64,000 nt of DNA from RHKX01 sp963820055. GTDB taxonomy: Bacteria > Actinomycetota > Thermoleophilia > Solirubrobacterales > 70-9. Under the pieces are notes generated by a model, which saw only the letters and a list, made by a program, of their open reading frames with translations, did not search any database and was not told the origin of the DNA. The stretch is taken from contig CAWFYJ010000004.1 in assembly GCA_963820055.1 (NCBI GenBank), positions 558,001 to 622,000 on the forward strand, given 5' to 3'. The position numbers and the translations under genes were made by a program. Shown here one piece after another: positions 33,518-42,528 of the stretch (positions are counted from its first letter, which is position 1; each line of letters begins with the position of its first letter).

Positions 33518-35080
33518 TCAGGAGTCGAGCAACGGCTTCGCCTCGTCCGAAACCGTCACGTGGATGGCATCCGGCTCGTAGGCGTAGTCGATGACGTCGA
33601 GCGCCCGGAGGCGGTCGAGCATGAACTGGAAGGCCTCGGCCTGGCGGTCGCTCGCATACTTGCGCTCGATGTCGAAGGAGTAGCCGGTCGTGTGCAGCGA
33701 GTAGGCGGCGGTCGCCTGGTCGTTGACCTTCAGGAGGGCGTCCTGGTACTGCTGGTCGCGAACCGTGCTGGTCACGTTCAGCTCGCCCTTGCCCTTGTTG
33801 ATCTCCTGGACCCGCGAGGTCATGTAGATCAGCGTCGCGAGCGCCTCCGGTCGCAGCGCGCGGTAGAGCGAGGAGGTGGCGCCCTCCTTCGCCCCGGCCG
33901 CAAGTTCGCCCATCCCCTTGTCGATCGAGTAGCCGTAGTCGCTGCCGTCGGGAAGCGGCAGGAGCTCGTCGTCGTCGAGCGCCTTCTGGATGTCGTCCGG
34001 CGTCGCGAACGTCTCCGTGTCCGACTCGGGGTGGAAGACCTCCTCCTGCGTCGACTTGGCGGCCTGGAGCTTGGCCAGCCGCTCGAGCTCGCCCCGGTCG
34101 TCGCGATAGAGGTTCATGATCCGCTCGGCAGCGAGGACGCGCCAGAGGTAGGTCGAGCTGTCGTCGCCGAACGACGCGAGCAGGTCCCAGGCGCCGGCGT
34201 TCTTCAACGGTGAGGAGTCGAAGAAGAGCTGGGCGTAGCCGGGATCGTCGGCGGGCGTCGTCTCCCGGTAGGCGGCCATCACGTTCTCGAGGTTGCCGAT
34301 TCCCATGTGGTAGCTCGTCGTCGCGAGGTCGTCGCGTCCGAACCGCTTGCCGGCGATCTCGAGGTATTCGCCCATCCCGTCGAGCGCCGCCTCGGGATCG
34401 AAGCGCTCGTCGACGGCGGCGCGGCGATCACGGAGCGTCCGCTCTTGACCCGGCAGCTTCCGCAGCTTCAACAGCGCCTTCGTCCGGACCTTCGCCTTCT
34501 TGCTGCGCGCCTGCTCCTTCGCCTTGGCGATCTCGGCCTCGACGCGGGCGATCTGCTTCGTGATCGTCCGGCTGCGCGGCAGGTCCACGTTCATCCCGAG
34601 CAGGTCGGTGCCGGTCGATGCGACGATCTGCGCGAGGCCGCTGGCGACCTCGGGGTCGTCGCCCGCGATCACTTCGGGACGGCCGGCGCTCTCGAGCAGG
34701 ACCATCCCCTCCATCGTGTCGGGGTCGACGCCGTGAGCGGCGGCGGCCTTCTCGATCTCGTCGCGCCACCGCGCGGTGCGCCTGGCGCTCGCGACGATGC
34801 CGCCGGGGCTCTTCTCGTAGAGGACGTGGGAGAGCCCGAGCGCCGCCCGGCTCTCGAAGTCCGCACTGCGGTCGGCCTCCCAGGCGAACGGGTCGCCGGA
34901 GCCGTCGTTGCGGCCGAGGTCGGCGACCTTGCCCGCGTCGAAGCCGCCGCCCCCGATCACCCCGGTCAGAAGGAGCACCGCGACGACGATTCCCGCTGCG
35001 AGGAGGCCGAGCAGCGCGAGCACCCAGGGCCGCGCCGGCGATCGCCGGTCGCCGGGTCCGTCGAGTTCCGATCTCGTCAT
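33518..35080 (-). CDS. lytic transglycosylase (SLT) plus VanY/M15-like peptidase fusion
   Basis: The 520-residue protein has a membrane anchor (about residues 19-42). An extracellular SLT-like domain follows, with the catalytic glutamate at Glu130 (MVLLESAGRP), GLAQIV and YHMGIGN. The C-terminal DUF5715/M15-type domain has SLHTTGYSFDI (His463, Asp470) and IHVTV (His507), the zinc ligands of D,D-carboxypeptidases. A basic Lys-rich helix (about residues 185-225) lies inside the SLT part. The fusion would cleave peptidoglycan glycan and peptide at once. Length and start (ATG 35080) rely on the hydrophobic anchor. Confidence 0.85.
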   Translation of the reverse strand: MTRSELDGPGDRRSPARPWVLALLGLLAAGIVVAVLLLTGVIGGGGFDAGKVADLGRNDGSGDPFAWEADRSADFESRAALGLSHVLYEKSPGGIVASARRTARWRDEIEKAAAAHGVDPDTMEGMVLLESAGRPEVIAGDDPEVASGLAQIVASTGTDLLGMNVDLPRSRTITKQIARVEAEIAKAKEQARSKKAKVRTKALLKLRKLPGQERTLRDRRAAVDERFDPEAALDGMGEYLEIAGKRFGRDDLATTSYHMGIGNLENVMAAYRETTPADDPGYAQLFFDSSPLKNAGAWDLLASFGDDSSTYLWRVLAAERIMNLYRDDRGELERLAKLQAAKSTQEEVFHPESDTETFATPDDIQKALDDDELLPLPDGSDYGYSIDKGMGELAAGAKEGATSSLYRALRPEALATLIYMTSRVQEINKGKGELNVTSTVRDQQYQDALLKVNDQATAAYSLHTTGYSFDIERKYASDRQAEAFQFMLDRLRALDVIDYAYEPDAIHVTVSDEAKPLLDS

Positions 35081-35140
35081 CCGTTCACTTTGACATCGCG
35101 TTGACTCCGGCGCGATGCAAGAGGAATACCCTTTCCGGTA

Positions 35141-36133
35141 GTGCGCACAGAGGCCCGATTTCCTTCGATCCCGGCTACGGACGGCCATTACGAGAGCTTC
35201 TACCTCAAGGCTGCGGCGCCCGATGGTGGCCGCGCCGTCTGGATCCGGCACACCGTCCACAAGCGCCCCGGCGAGGAACCGACCGGCGCCGTCTGGATGA
35301 CCTGGTTCGACGCGGACGCCGACGGCCCGATCGCCGCCAAGCAGCAGGTCGGAGCCGACGAGGTCTCGGTTCCCGCCAACACCTACCTCCGCGTCGGCGA
35401 GTCGGAGATCGCGCCGGGCCGGATGCAGGGCCTGGTCAGCGGCGGCGGCGTCGAGGCGAGCTGGAGCCTCCGCTTCAAGGACCACTCCGGCCCACTTCAC
35501 CACTACCCCTCGCAATGGATGTACGAGCGGCCGTTGCCGCGCACGAAGGTCCTCAGCCCGCATCCGTGCGCCAGCTTCGACGGGATCGTCGAGATCGGCG
35601 ACGAGCGCATGACCCTCGAGGCGTGGCCGGGGATGGTCGGACACAACTGGGGAGCCGAGCACGCCGACAGCTGGGTCTGGATCCACGGCGCGACCGTCGA
35701 CGACGACGGCGCCCGCGGCTACGTCGATCTCGCCGCCGGCCGGATCAGGCTCGGCCCGGTCCTCGTCCCGTGGGTGCTCAACGGCCAGATCCTCCATCGC
35801 GGCGAGCAGATCCGCCTCGGCGGGATCGGCCGCATCCGGCGGACGAAGGTCGATGCCCAGCCGACGCGCTGCGACTTCACCATCCCCGGCGAGAAGTGCG
35901 TCGCGCGCGGCTCCGTTTCGGCGCCGCCCGAGCGGTTCGTCGGCTGGGTCTATGCCGATCCGGTCGGCGCCGACCACCACTCCCTCAACTCGTCGGTCGC
36001 CGACCTCGCCGTCGACGTCGAGCACAGCGACGGTCGCCGGTTCTCGGTCCAGGTCGAGCGCGCCGCCACCTACGAGTTCGGCACCCGGCGGACCGACCAC
36101 GGGATCCGTATTCAGCCGTTTCCCGACGGGTAG
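35141..36133 (+). CDS. AttH/lipocalin-like protein
   Basis: The 330-residue protein is rich in beta strands and has the signature MVGHNWGAEHADSWVWIHG with SSVADLAVDV near the end, resembling the AttH-like/carotenoid 1,2-hydratase superfamily. The enzymatic role is not established. Start GTG 35141 follows a TACCCT -10 box by 8 bases, with a TTGACT -35-like hexamer at 35101. The divergent transglycosylase gene starts 60 bases away. Confidence 0.72.
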   Translation: MRTEARFPSIPATDGHYESFYLKAAAPDGGRAVWIRHTVHKRPGEEPTGAVWMTWFDADADGPIAAKQQVGADEVSVPANTYLRVGESEIAPGRMQGLVSGGGVEASWSLRFKDHSGPLHHYPSQWMYERPLPRTKVLSPHPCASFDGIVEIGDERMTLEAWPGMVGHNWGAEHADSWVWIHGATVDDDGARGYVDLAAGRIRLGPVLVPWVLNGQILHRGEQIRLGGIGRIRRTKVDAQPTRCDFTIPGEKCVARGSVSAPPERFVGWVYADPVGADHHSLNSSVADLAVDVEHSDGRRFSVQVERAATYEFGTRRTDHGIRIQPFPDG

Positions 36134-36172
36134 TCTCATCCCCGAGAGGAATCCCCGAACGGAGAGGTGGCA

Positions 36173-37633
36173 ATGAGCGCTACGGAGCAATCGGTCGTCA
36201 ACGCGGTCCCCAAGCAGCTGCTGATCGGCGGCGAATGGCGTGATGCGAGCGGCGGCGAGACGTTCGAGGTCACGGATCCGTCCACCGGCGAGCCGCTCTG
36301 CGAGATCGCCGACGCCACCGCCGACGACGCGAAGGCCGCACTCGACGCCGCCTGCGCGATGCAGGAGGAGTGGGCCGCCACCCCGCCCAACACGCGTTCC
36401 GACATCCTCCAGAACGCCTTCGAGCTGATGGCCGAGCGCAGCGACGATCTGGCGCTGCTGATGACGCTCGAGATGGGCAAGTCGGTGACCGAGTCGAAGG
36501 GTGAGATCACCTACGCCTCCGAGTTCTTCCGCTGGAATGCCGGCGAAGCGCTCCGCCTCACCGGCGACTTCAAAGTCGCCGGGAACGGCGCCAGCCGCGT
36601 CATGGTCATGCGCCAGCCGATCGGTCCCTGCTACCTGATCACCCCCTGGAACTTCCCGACCGCGATGGGCACCCGGAAGATCGGCCCGGCGATCGCCGCC
36701 GGCTGCACGATGGTCATGAAGCCGGCCCAGAACACGCCGCTGTCGATGCTGGCGCTCGCCTCGCTGCTCGAGGAGTGCGGCCTGCCCGCCGGCGTCCTCA
36801 ACGTCGTCACGAGCACGTCGTCGAGCGAGGTCTCGAAGCCGATCATCGGCGATCCGCGCCTTCGCAAGCTCAGCTTCACCGGCTCCACCGAGGTCGGGCA
36901 GATGCTGATCGAGCAGTCCGCCGAGCGGGTCCTGAAGACGTCGATGGAGCTCGGCGGCAACGCCCCGTTCCTCGTCTTCGGCGACGCCGACATCGACGAC
37001 GCGGTCGAGGGCGCGATGATCGCGAAGATGCGCAATGTCGGCGAGGCGTGCACGGCCGCCAACCGCTTCCACGTCCACGAGTCGGTGGCCGACGAGTTCG
37101 CCGAGAAGCTCGCCGCACGGATGGGCGCATTGAAGGTCGGGCGCGGCACCGAGGAGGACGTCGACATCGGCCCGCTGATCGACGACGACCAGCGCTCGAA
37201 GGTGGCCGAGCTCGTCGACGACGCCGTCGAGAAGGGCGCGAAGACGCTGATCGGCGGTAAGGAGGTCGAGGGGGCAGGCTCGTTCTACGAGCCGACCGTC
37301 CTCGCCGGGATCTCCGACGACGCCCGGCTGCTCAAGGAGGAGATCTTCGGGCCCGTCGCCCCGGTCAAGACGTTCTCGACCGACGAGGAGGCAGTCGCGG
37401 CCGCCAACGACACCGAGTTCGGGCTCGTCTCCTACGTATTCACGAACGACCTGAAGCGGGCGCTGCGCGTCTGCGAGTCGCTCGAGACCGGGATGATCGG
37501 CCTCAACCAGGGGCTCGTGTCGAATGCCGGCGCACCATTCGGCGGCGTCAAGGCCTCGGGGCTCGGACGCGAGGGTGGAACCGAGGGCATCCTCGAGTAC
37601 CTCGAGACCAAGTACGTCGCGATCAACCTCTGA
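36173..37633 (+). CDS. gabD: succinate-semialdehyde dehydrogenase
   Basis: The 486-residue enzyme has LIGGEWRDAS, TPWNFPTAMGTRKIGPAIAAG, FTGSTEVG, the base glutamate in MELGGNAPF, the catalytic cysteine in GEACTAANRF and EEIFGPVAPV. GEACTAANR with ELGGNAPFLV is typical of GabD-type succinate-semialdehyde dehydrogenases, which feed GABA or 4-aminobutyrate carbon into the TCA cycle. Start ATG 36173 has a Shine-Dalgarno sequence GGAGAGG 5-6 bases upstream. The SSADH-like enzyme at 21354 is a paralogue. Confidence 0.93.
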   Translation: MSATEQSVVNAVPKQLLIGGEWRDASGGETFEVTDPSTGEPLCEIADATADDAKAALDAACAMQEEWAATPPNTRSDILQNAFELMAERSDDLALLMTLEMGKSVTESKGEITYASEFFRWNAGEALRLTGDFKVAGNGASRVMVMRQPIGPCYLITPWNFPTAMGTRKIGPAIAAGCTMVMKPAQNTPLSMLALASLLEECGLPAGVLNVVTSTSSSEVSKPIIGDPRLRKLSFTGSTEVGQMLIEQSAERVLKTSMELGGNAPFLVFGDADIDDAVEGAMIAKMRNVGEACTAANRFHVHESVADEFAEKLAARMGALKVGRGTEEDVDIGPLIDDDQRSKVAELVDDAVEKGAKTLIGGKEVEGAGSFYEPTVLAGISDDARLLKEEIFGPVAPVKTFSTDEEAVAAANDTEFGLVSYVFTNDLKRALRVCESLETGMIGLNQGLVSNAGAPFGGVKASGLGREGGTEGILEYLETKYVAINL

Positions 37634-37643
37634 GCGCACGCCG

Positions 37644-38249
37644 ATGGCCGTCGACCGACCCGAGCTGCACGTCAGCTCGAGCGCCGAGCTGCGCGAGTGG
37701 CTGGAGGTCAACCATGCGAGCTCCGAGGGCGTCTGGCTCGTCGTCCACAAGAAGAGCAGCGGCGGCCCCTACGTCGCCTGGGGCGAGATCGTCGACGAGC
37801 TGCTCGCCTACGGCTGGGTCGACAGCGTCCAGCATCGATTCGACGACGACCGCTCGAAGCTCCAGATCACGCCGCGGAAGCCGAAGAGCAACTGGTCGCG
37901 GATCAACAAGGAGAAGATCGAACGGCTGACCGCCGAGGGGCGGATGGCCCCGGCCGGCATCGCGATGGTCGAACTGGCCAAGGAGACCGGGACCTGGACG
38001 GCCCTCGACGCCGTCGAGCGGCTCGAGGAGCCCGATGACCTGCGAGCCGCCCTCGACGCCGTCCCGGACGCCCGCCGCCACTACGACGCGTTCCCGCCCT
38101 CGAGCAGGCGGGCGATCCTCGAATGGATCACCACGGCCAAGCGCGAAGCGACCCGCTCGAAGCGGATCGCCGAGACGGTCGAGCTCGCCGCCGAAGATCT
38201 CCGCGCGAGCGACTGGCCGAGGCCGACCCCGAGTGGCAGGCGGGCTTAG
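37644..38249 (+). CDS. YdeI/OmpD-associated family protein
   Basis: The 201-residue protein matches the YdeI-like family: RPELHVSSSAELREWLEVNHASSEGVWLVVHKK (two split motifs), YVAWGEIVDELLAYGWVDS, RKPKSNWSRINKEKIERL and FPPSSRRAILEWITTAKREATR. Family members are cytoplasmic and linked to resistance to cationic peptides in other species, but the reaction is unknown. It follows gabD by 10 bases and probably shares its transcript. It overlaps the convergent msrA by four bases. Confidence 0.85.
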   Translation: MAVDRPELHVSSSAELREWLEVNHASSEGVWLVVHKKSSGGPYVAWGEIVDELLAYGWVDSVQHRFDDDRSKLQITPRKPKSNWSRINKEKIERLTAEGRMAPAGIAMVELAKETGTWTALDAVERLEEPDDLRAALDAVPDARRHYDAFPPSSRRAILEWITTAKREATRSKRIAETVELAAEDLRASDWPRPTPSGRRA

Positions 38250-38797
38250 CGCCCGAGCAGGGAGCCGAGCAGTCCGCTCCCGGAGCGGCGCTGCTCGAAG
38301 TAGCACTGGTGGTAGCCCTCGGCCATCCAAAAGCCGGTCGCCGGCTCGATCGAGGTGGCGATCGGGTCGCGGTAGCGCTCCTGCTGCTTCGCCTTCGAGG
38401 CCTCCGCCGCGGCGACCTGCTCGGGCGTGTGGGTGAAGATCACCGTCCGATACTGATCGCCGACGTCGGGACCCTGCCGATTGACCTGCGTCGGGTCGTG
38501 CATGTCCCAGAACTTGTCGAGGATCTCGTCGTAGGTGATCTTGTCCGGGTCGAACGTGACGCGGACGACCTCGGCGTGACCGGTCGTCCCCGAACAGACC
38601 TGCTCGTAGGTCGGATGGTCGACGTGCCCGCCCTCGTAGCCGACGGCGGTGTCGACGACGCCGGGCACCTCGCGGTAGATCGCCTCGGGCTTCCAGAAGC
38701 ATCCGGCCCCGAAGGTCGCGACCTCGGTCCGCTCCGGCTGATCGGCTCCGGGGACGGCGGTTCCCTGCGGGGAGTTCGGTGCGGCGGCGTCGGTCAT
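38246..38797 (-). CDS. msrA: peptide-methionine (S)-S-oxide reductase MsrA
   Basis: The 183-residue enzyme has GCFWKPEAIYREVPGV (catalytic Cys in GCFW), GYEGGHVDHPTYEQVCSG and HDPTQVNRQGPDVGDQYRTVIF, all family signatures. It reduces methionine-S-sulfoxide in oxidised proteins. A strong Shine-Dalgarno AAGGAGAT lies about 6 bases before the ATG, so its transcript has a leader. Confidence 0.95.
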   Translation of the reverse strand: MTDAAAPNSPQGTAVPGADQPERTEVATFGAGCFWKPEAIYREVPGVVDTAVGYEGGHVDHPTYEQVCSGTTGHAEVVRVTFDPDKITYDEILDKFWDMHDPTQVNRQGPDVGDQYRTVIFTHTPEQVAAAEASKAKQQERYRDPIATSIEPATGFWMAEGYHQCYFEQRRSGSGLLGSLLGR

Positions 38798-38906
38798 GCT
38801 TGATCTCCTTGCGATCGAGGGGTGTACCGATGATGACAGGGGCGTCCAGCCGGGCTGGGCGGATTCAAGTTACGCCTGTCTGGTGGCGATAGGGACCGGG
38901 TAACCC

Positions 38907-39203
38907 ATGTACCTGCTCGAATTCGTAAACCAGGTCCGCCAGGCGCAGAGCTACGAAGGCCTCGCTCAGCTGCCCCCTCCGGGAGCCGACGGCAGCACGC
39001 CGCTCGAACTCGCAATGGGGTGCCGCCTCGAGCCCGGCGTGATGAGGCTCTCGAGCCCCCAGGCCGCCGCCGCCGTGGCCGACGCCACGGGTCTGCCGGT
39101 CGCCTCCGACCGGGTGTCGGTGGCCCTCCCCCAGGCCCTCGCCCCGCACGCCGCCGCCGTTGCATCCGCACGCGGCTACGGCCCGGGCGCCGCCGCCGGC
39201 TGA
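38907..39203 (+). CDS. small hypothetical protein
   Basis: The 98-residue protein begins MYLLEFVNQVRQAQSYEGLAQ and ends in an Ala/Pro-rich stretch. No membrane segment or known motif is visible. It lies alone between msrA (divergent, 109 bases away) and a secreted protein. The gap holds a 6-bp palindrome CCAGCC-G-GGCTGG. The coding call rests on open frame and codon bias and is not strong. Confidence 0.5.
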   Translation: MYLLEFVNQVRQAQSYEGLAQLPPPGADGSTPLELAMGCRLEPGVMRLSSPQAAAAVADATGLPVASDRVSVALPQALAPHAAAVASARGYGPGAAAG

Positions 39204-39287
39204 AGCCCGCGCCCTCCCCGCGACCGACGCCAACCGCGTCCCGATCGGCTATCAATCCCCGCGGGGCCGATCTCAGGAGGGCGAACG

Positions 39288-41072
39288 ATGTTGAAGCGAA
39301 TCACGACTCTGACGGCGATGGCAATCGCCCTTTGTGCGACCGGCCTCGTGGCATCCGCCAACGCAGCAGGGCTCCCCGGCCGAGGCGACGAGCCGGTAGT
39401 CCTCAAGGGGTCGGAACTTCCCGAGCTCACCGGCACGGCGCCGGACCGGATCGTCGGCTTCGCGTTCGACAACGGCTGGAAACAGATCCCGGTCCAGATC
39501 GACGAGCGCGCCATCGTCGACCTCGCCGCAGTCCGCCAGGGAAACCAGACCGACGGCCGGCCGTTCTCCGTCGAGGCATACACCGATCCCGGGACCTTCG
39601 CCGGCGCCGACCCCGACCCGAGCTTCGACGACGATGATGAGCTGGCACTGATGGCCGGCGACGCCGGCGAAAACGCCGTTGACGACATTGCGCCCCTTCA
39701 CACCGTCGGCGCCCCGACCGTGATCAGGCTCGAGGATCCGCTCCATCCCGGCGAGCAACGCGCGATCGCCCTCTACGTCAGCGACGGCACGCTCGATCCC
39801 GCCGCCGGAAAGAGCTACGTGGACTACGACTTCTCGCTCGACTCCGGCGACTACAAGACGACCTACAGCTTCAGCGGCGTGCCAGGCGGCGACAGCGGCA
39901 ACCCGAGCGGCGGCCCGGCCAACACCGAGGACTCGACGGTGACGACGCCCCACTACCGGCTGCATCTGCTCTCGCGATGGGTCACCGACGGGCTTCGGCT
40001 TCCCGAGGGCGACATCCCCTCGACGGACCTCCTCGACGGCGACAAGGCCCAGGTCGCATACGGATGCGGCCGCAGCGAGCTGACCTTCAGTCGCGGTGGC
40101 GGCGGCTTCATCGCCAACAAGTCCGGGCCGGTGCGGGCGATCCGCTCCTACATCGGGGCCAACAGCGGCACCTACACCCAGCAGGACATCACCTACTACG
40201 AGCGCTCCGAGGTGATCCGCACCTACCTGCGCGTCCACCCTGGGATCAACGTGATCGACCAGTTCCTCGACTTCTCGCCGGGCGCCGCGGGGATGACCTA
40301 CCGGACCTCGGCGGACCCGGTCGGCGTCACGATCGACGGCGTTCCCGACCCCGGGATGGAGACCGGGAGCGCGCTCGGGCCGGAGCTCGAGTGGGAGCAG
40401 GCGAGCGGCGCCCAAGGGTCGATCTCGACAGTCAGCCGCGTCGTCACCGACATCCCGACCTTCACCGCCGGCTCTTACTACCAGGACGATTCGACCTCGC
40501 CGGCAACGATGCAGTGCGGCGGCTACGCCGACGATCAGGCGTGGGGGGCGAGCGGTCCGGCGATCAGCGGCGTCGGCGTCAACACCGACCCGACGCTCGG
40601 GCCCGCGAACTCGCTGACCGGCACGCGGACCGTCTTCTTCGACCCTCCATTCGCCGACGCGGCAGCGGCGACTGCGGCGGCCGAACGGCATTCAGAGCAG
40701 GTCGACAACCCCCTCGACGCCGAGGTCCTGTCGGCGCCCCCGCCTCCCGCCGGCGCGCTCCGGGCGAAGGCGCGGTTCCCGCGGAGCGCGAAAGCCGGCA
40801 GACGGCTCCGGATTCCGGTGCGCGTCGGTAGCCCCTTCGACGAGGCGATCGGGCCGGTCCGGGTCTGCCCGAAGGTGAAGCGCAGCCTCGCTGAGCCGGG
40901 ACGCTGCAAGGCGATCAGGCGGCTGGCACCGAACGGGGAGCGAAAGCTGCGCATCAGCGTGGTCCCGAGGCCGAGGGCCGGCGGGCGATCGCTCGACGTC
41001 AGGGTGCTGGTCAGCGGCCCCGGTGCAACGAGCACAGCGACCGCCGGCACGGTCCAGGTCCGCGGGCGCTGA
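39288..41072 (+). CDS. large secreted protein of unknown function
   Basis: The 594-residue protein has a clear signal peptide (about residues 1-26, cleavage near ANA-AGLPG). The mature part is a long beta-rich domain with acidic Asp-Asp-Asp-Asp in SFDDDDELALMAGD, a Gly/Ser-rich loop and GCGRSELTFSRGGGGF, then a Pro-rich linker and a C-terminal Ig-like basic domain (SAKAGRRLRIPVRVGS). The two aspartate clusters may bind calcium. A Shine-Dalgarno AGGAGGG precedes the ATG. The family is not recognised. Confidence 0.75.
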   Translation: MLKRITTLTAMAIALCATGLVASANAAGLPGRGDEPVVLKGSELPELTGTAPDRIVGFAFDNGWKQIPVQIDERAIVDLAAVRQGNQTDGRPFSVEAYTDPGTFAGADPDPSFDDDDELALMAGDAGENAVDDIAPLHTVGAPTVIRLEDPLHPGEQRAIALYVSDGTLDPAAGKSYVDYDFSLDSGDYKTTYSFSGVPGGDSGNPSGGPANTEDSTVTTPHYRLHLLSRWVTDGLRLPEGDIPSTDLLDGDKAQVAYGCGRSELTFSRGGGGFIANKSGPVRAIRSYIGANSGTYTQQDITYYERSEVIRTYLRVHPGINVIDQFLDFSPGAAGMTYRTSADPVGVTIDGVPDPGMETGSALGPELEWEQASGAQGSISTVSRVVTDIPTFTAGSYYQDDSTSPATMQCGGYADDQAWGASGPAISGVGVNTDPTLGPANSLTGTRTVFFDPPFADAAAATAAAERHSEQVDNPLDAEVLSAPPPPAGALRAKARFPRSAKAGRRLRIPVRVGSPFDEAIGPVRVCPKVKRSLAEPGRCKAIRRLAPNGERKLRISVVPRPRAGGRSLDVRVLVSGPGATSTATAGTVQVRGR

Positions 41073-41108
41073 ACCGAGGCGACCGCGGCAGAGCCACCGC
41101 GACCGCCG

Positions 41109-42452
41109 TTAGGCGTGCGGCCGGGCCATGCCGATGAAGTCCAGGGCTTCGTCCAGGGTCGCCTCGTCGACGCCCTTCTCGGCCGCGACCTCGCGAACCG
41201 TGCGGCCGGATGAAGCGGCCTCCTTGACGATCTCCGCCGCCCGGTCGTAGCCGATGTGCGGGTTGAGGGCGGTGGCGACCTGGAGGGTCGATTCGGCGTG
41301 ACGCTGGAGCATCTCCTCGTTCGGCTCGATACCGGCGACGCACTTCGTGTCGAGCAGGCGGCAGGCCGAGGCGAGCAGCTTGATCGAGTCGAGGAGGTTG
41401 CGGGCGATCAGGGGCACGCGGACGTTGAGCTCGAACTGGCCCTGGGCGCCGCCGAGGGTGATCGCGGTGTCGTTGCCGATCACCTGATCGCCGACCTGGA
41501 TGACGACCTCGGGGATCACGGGGTTGACCTTGCCGGGCATGATCGACGAGCCCTTCTGGAGCTCCGGCAGGCGGATCTCGGCGAGGCCGGCGCGCGGGCC
41601 CGAGCCCATCAGCGCGAGGTCGTTGCCGATCTTGATCAGCGAGACCGCCAGGACCTTCAGCGCGCCGGACAGCTCGACGAGCGCGTCGCGGTTGGCCTGC
41701 GCCTCGAAGCGGTCGGCGGGCGCCGAGATCACGAGGCCGCTGTCCGTGGTCAGCTTCTCGCGGACGCGATCGGCGAACTCGGCGTGGGTGTTGATGCCGG
41801 TTCCGGTCGCGGTGCCGCCGAGCGGGATCTGCCCGACCCGCGCGAGCGTGCCACGGATCCGCTCGGCCCCGAGCCGGATCTGGGAGGCGAAGCCGGCGAA
41901 CTCCTGGCCGAGGGTGACCGGGACGGCGTCCATCAGGTGGGTGCGGCCGGACTTGACGTGGTCGGCGAACTCGACGCCCTTGCGATCGAGGGTGGTGACG
42001 AGGGCGTCGAGGGCGGGCAGCAGGTCGATACTCGTCTGCTCGAGCGCGGCGAGGTGGACCGCCGACGGAAAGACGTCGTTGGACGACTGGCCCATGTTCA
42101 CGTGGTCGTTCGGATGGGCCTCCTCGCCGGCGAGGTTGGCGATGACCTCGTTCGTGTTCATGTTCGAGGAGGTGCCGGAACCGGTCTGGAAGACGTCAAC
42201 CGGGAACTGCGAGTCGTGCTCGCCGCGGCCGACGGCGTCGCCGGCGGCGGCGATGCGGTCGGCGTGGCCCTCGTCGAGGAGGCCGAGCTCAGCGTTGGTG
42301 CGGGCCGCTGCGGCCTTGATGCGTCCGAGCCAGTGGATGACCGGTGCCGGAACCGGGTGACCGGAGACGGGAAAGTTCGCTACCGCCTTCTCGGTCTCAC
42401 CTCCCCAGAGCTGTTCGCTAGCCGTTGTGTCGCTCGTCGATTCCTCAGCCAA
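41109..42452 (-). CDS. fumC: class II fumarate hydratase
   Basis: The 447-residue enzyme has SEQLWGGETEKAV, FQTGSGTSSNMNTNEV, HPNDHVNMGQSSNDVFPSAVH, KSGRTHLMDAVP and the signature GSSIMPGKVNPVIPEV. It interconverts fumarate and malate in the TCA cycle. PGKVNP and the flanking motifs also occur in aspartase, so that is the main alternative. The start is TTG at 42452, preceded by GGAGA 9 bases upstream. An ATG at 42530 would add a Pro-rich, unlikely N-terminus and overlap the ileS start. Confidence 0.88.
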   Translation of the reverse strand: MAEESTSDTTASEQLWGGETEKAVANFPVSGHPVPAPVIHWLGRIKAAAARTNAELGLLDEGHADRIAAAGDAVGRGEHDSQFPVDVFQTGSGTSSNMNTNEVIANLAGEEAHPNDHVNMGQSSNDVFPSAVHLAALEQTSIDLLPALDALVTTLDRKGVEFADHVKSGRTHLMDAVPVTLGQEFAGFASQIRLGAERIRGTLARVGQIPLGGTATGTGINTHAEFADRVREKLTTDSGLVISAPADRFEAQANRDALVELSGALKVLAVSLIKIGNDLALMGSGPRAGLAEIRLPELQKGSSIMPGKVNPVIPEVVIQVGDQVIGNDTAITLGGAQGQFELNVRVPLIARNLLDSIKLLASACRLLDTKCVAGIEPNEEMLQRHAESTLQVATALNPHIGYDRAAEIVKEAASSGRTVREVAAEKGVDEATLDEALDFIGMARPHA

Positions 42453-42528
42453 TTCGGGTTCTCCGTTCAAATCTGGTGCGGGGGGTGCGGGAGCAAAGGC
42501 TATCTGCCACCTAGAATCGGCCGCCCCC

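Noticed and set aside
33518..37750. A 1410-codon open frame on the minus strand
   Set aside because: Only the part from 35080 leftward is a real gene. The rest is the reverse complement of the AttH-like gene and gabD and stays open because of extreme GC bias.
41073..41108. Terminator between the secreted protein and fumC
   Set aside because: The possible stem has mismatches and no T tract, so it is not supported.
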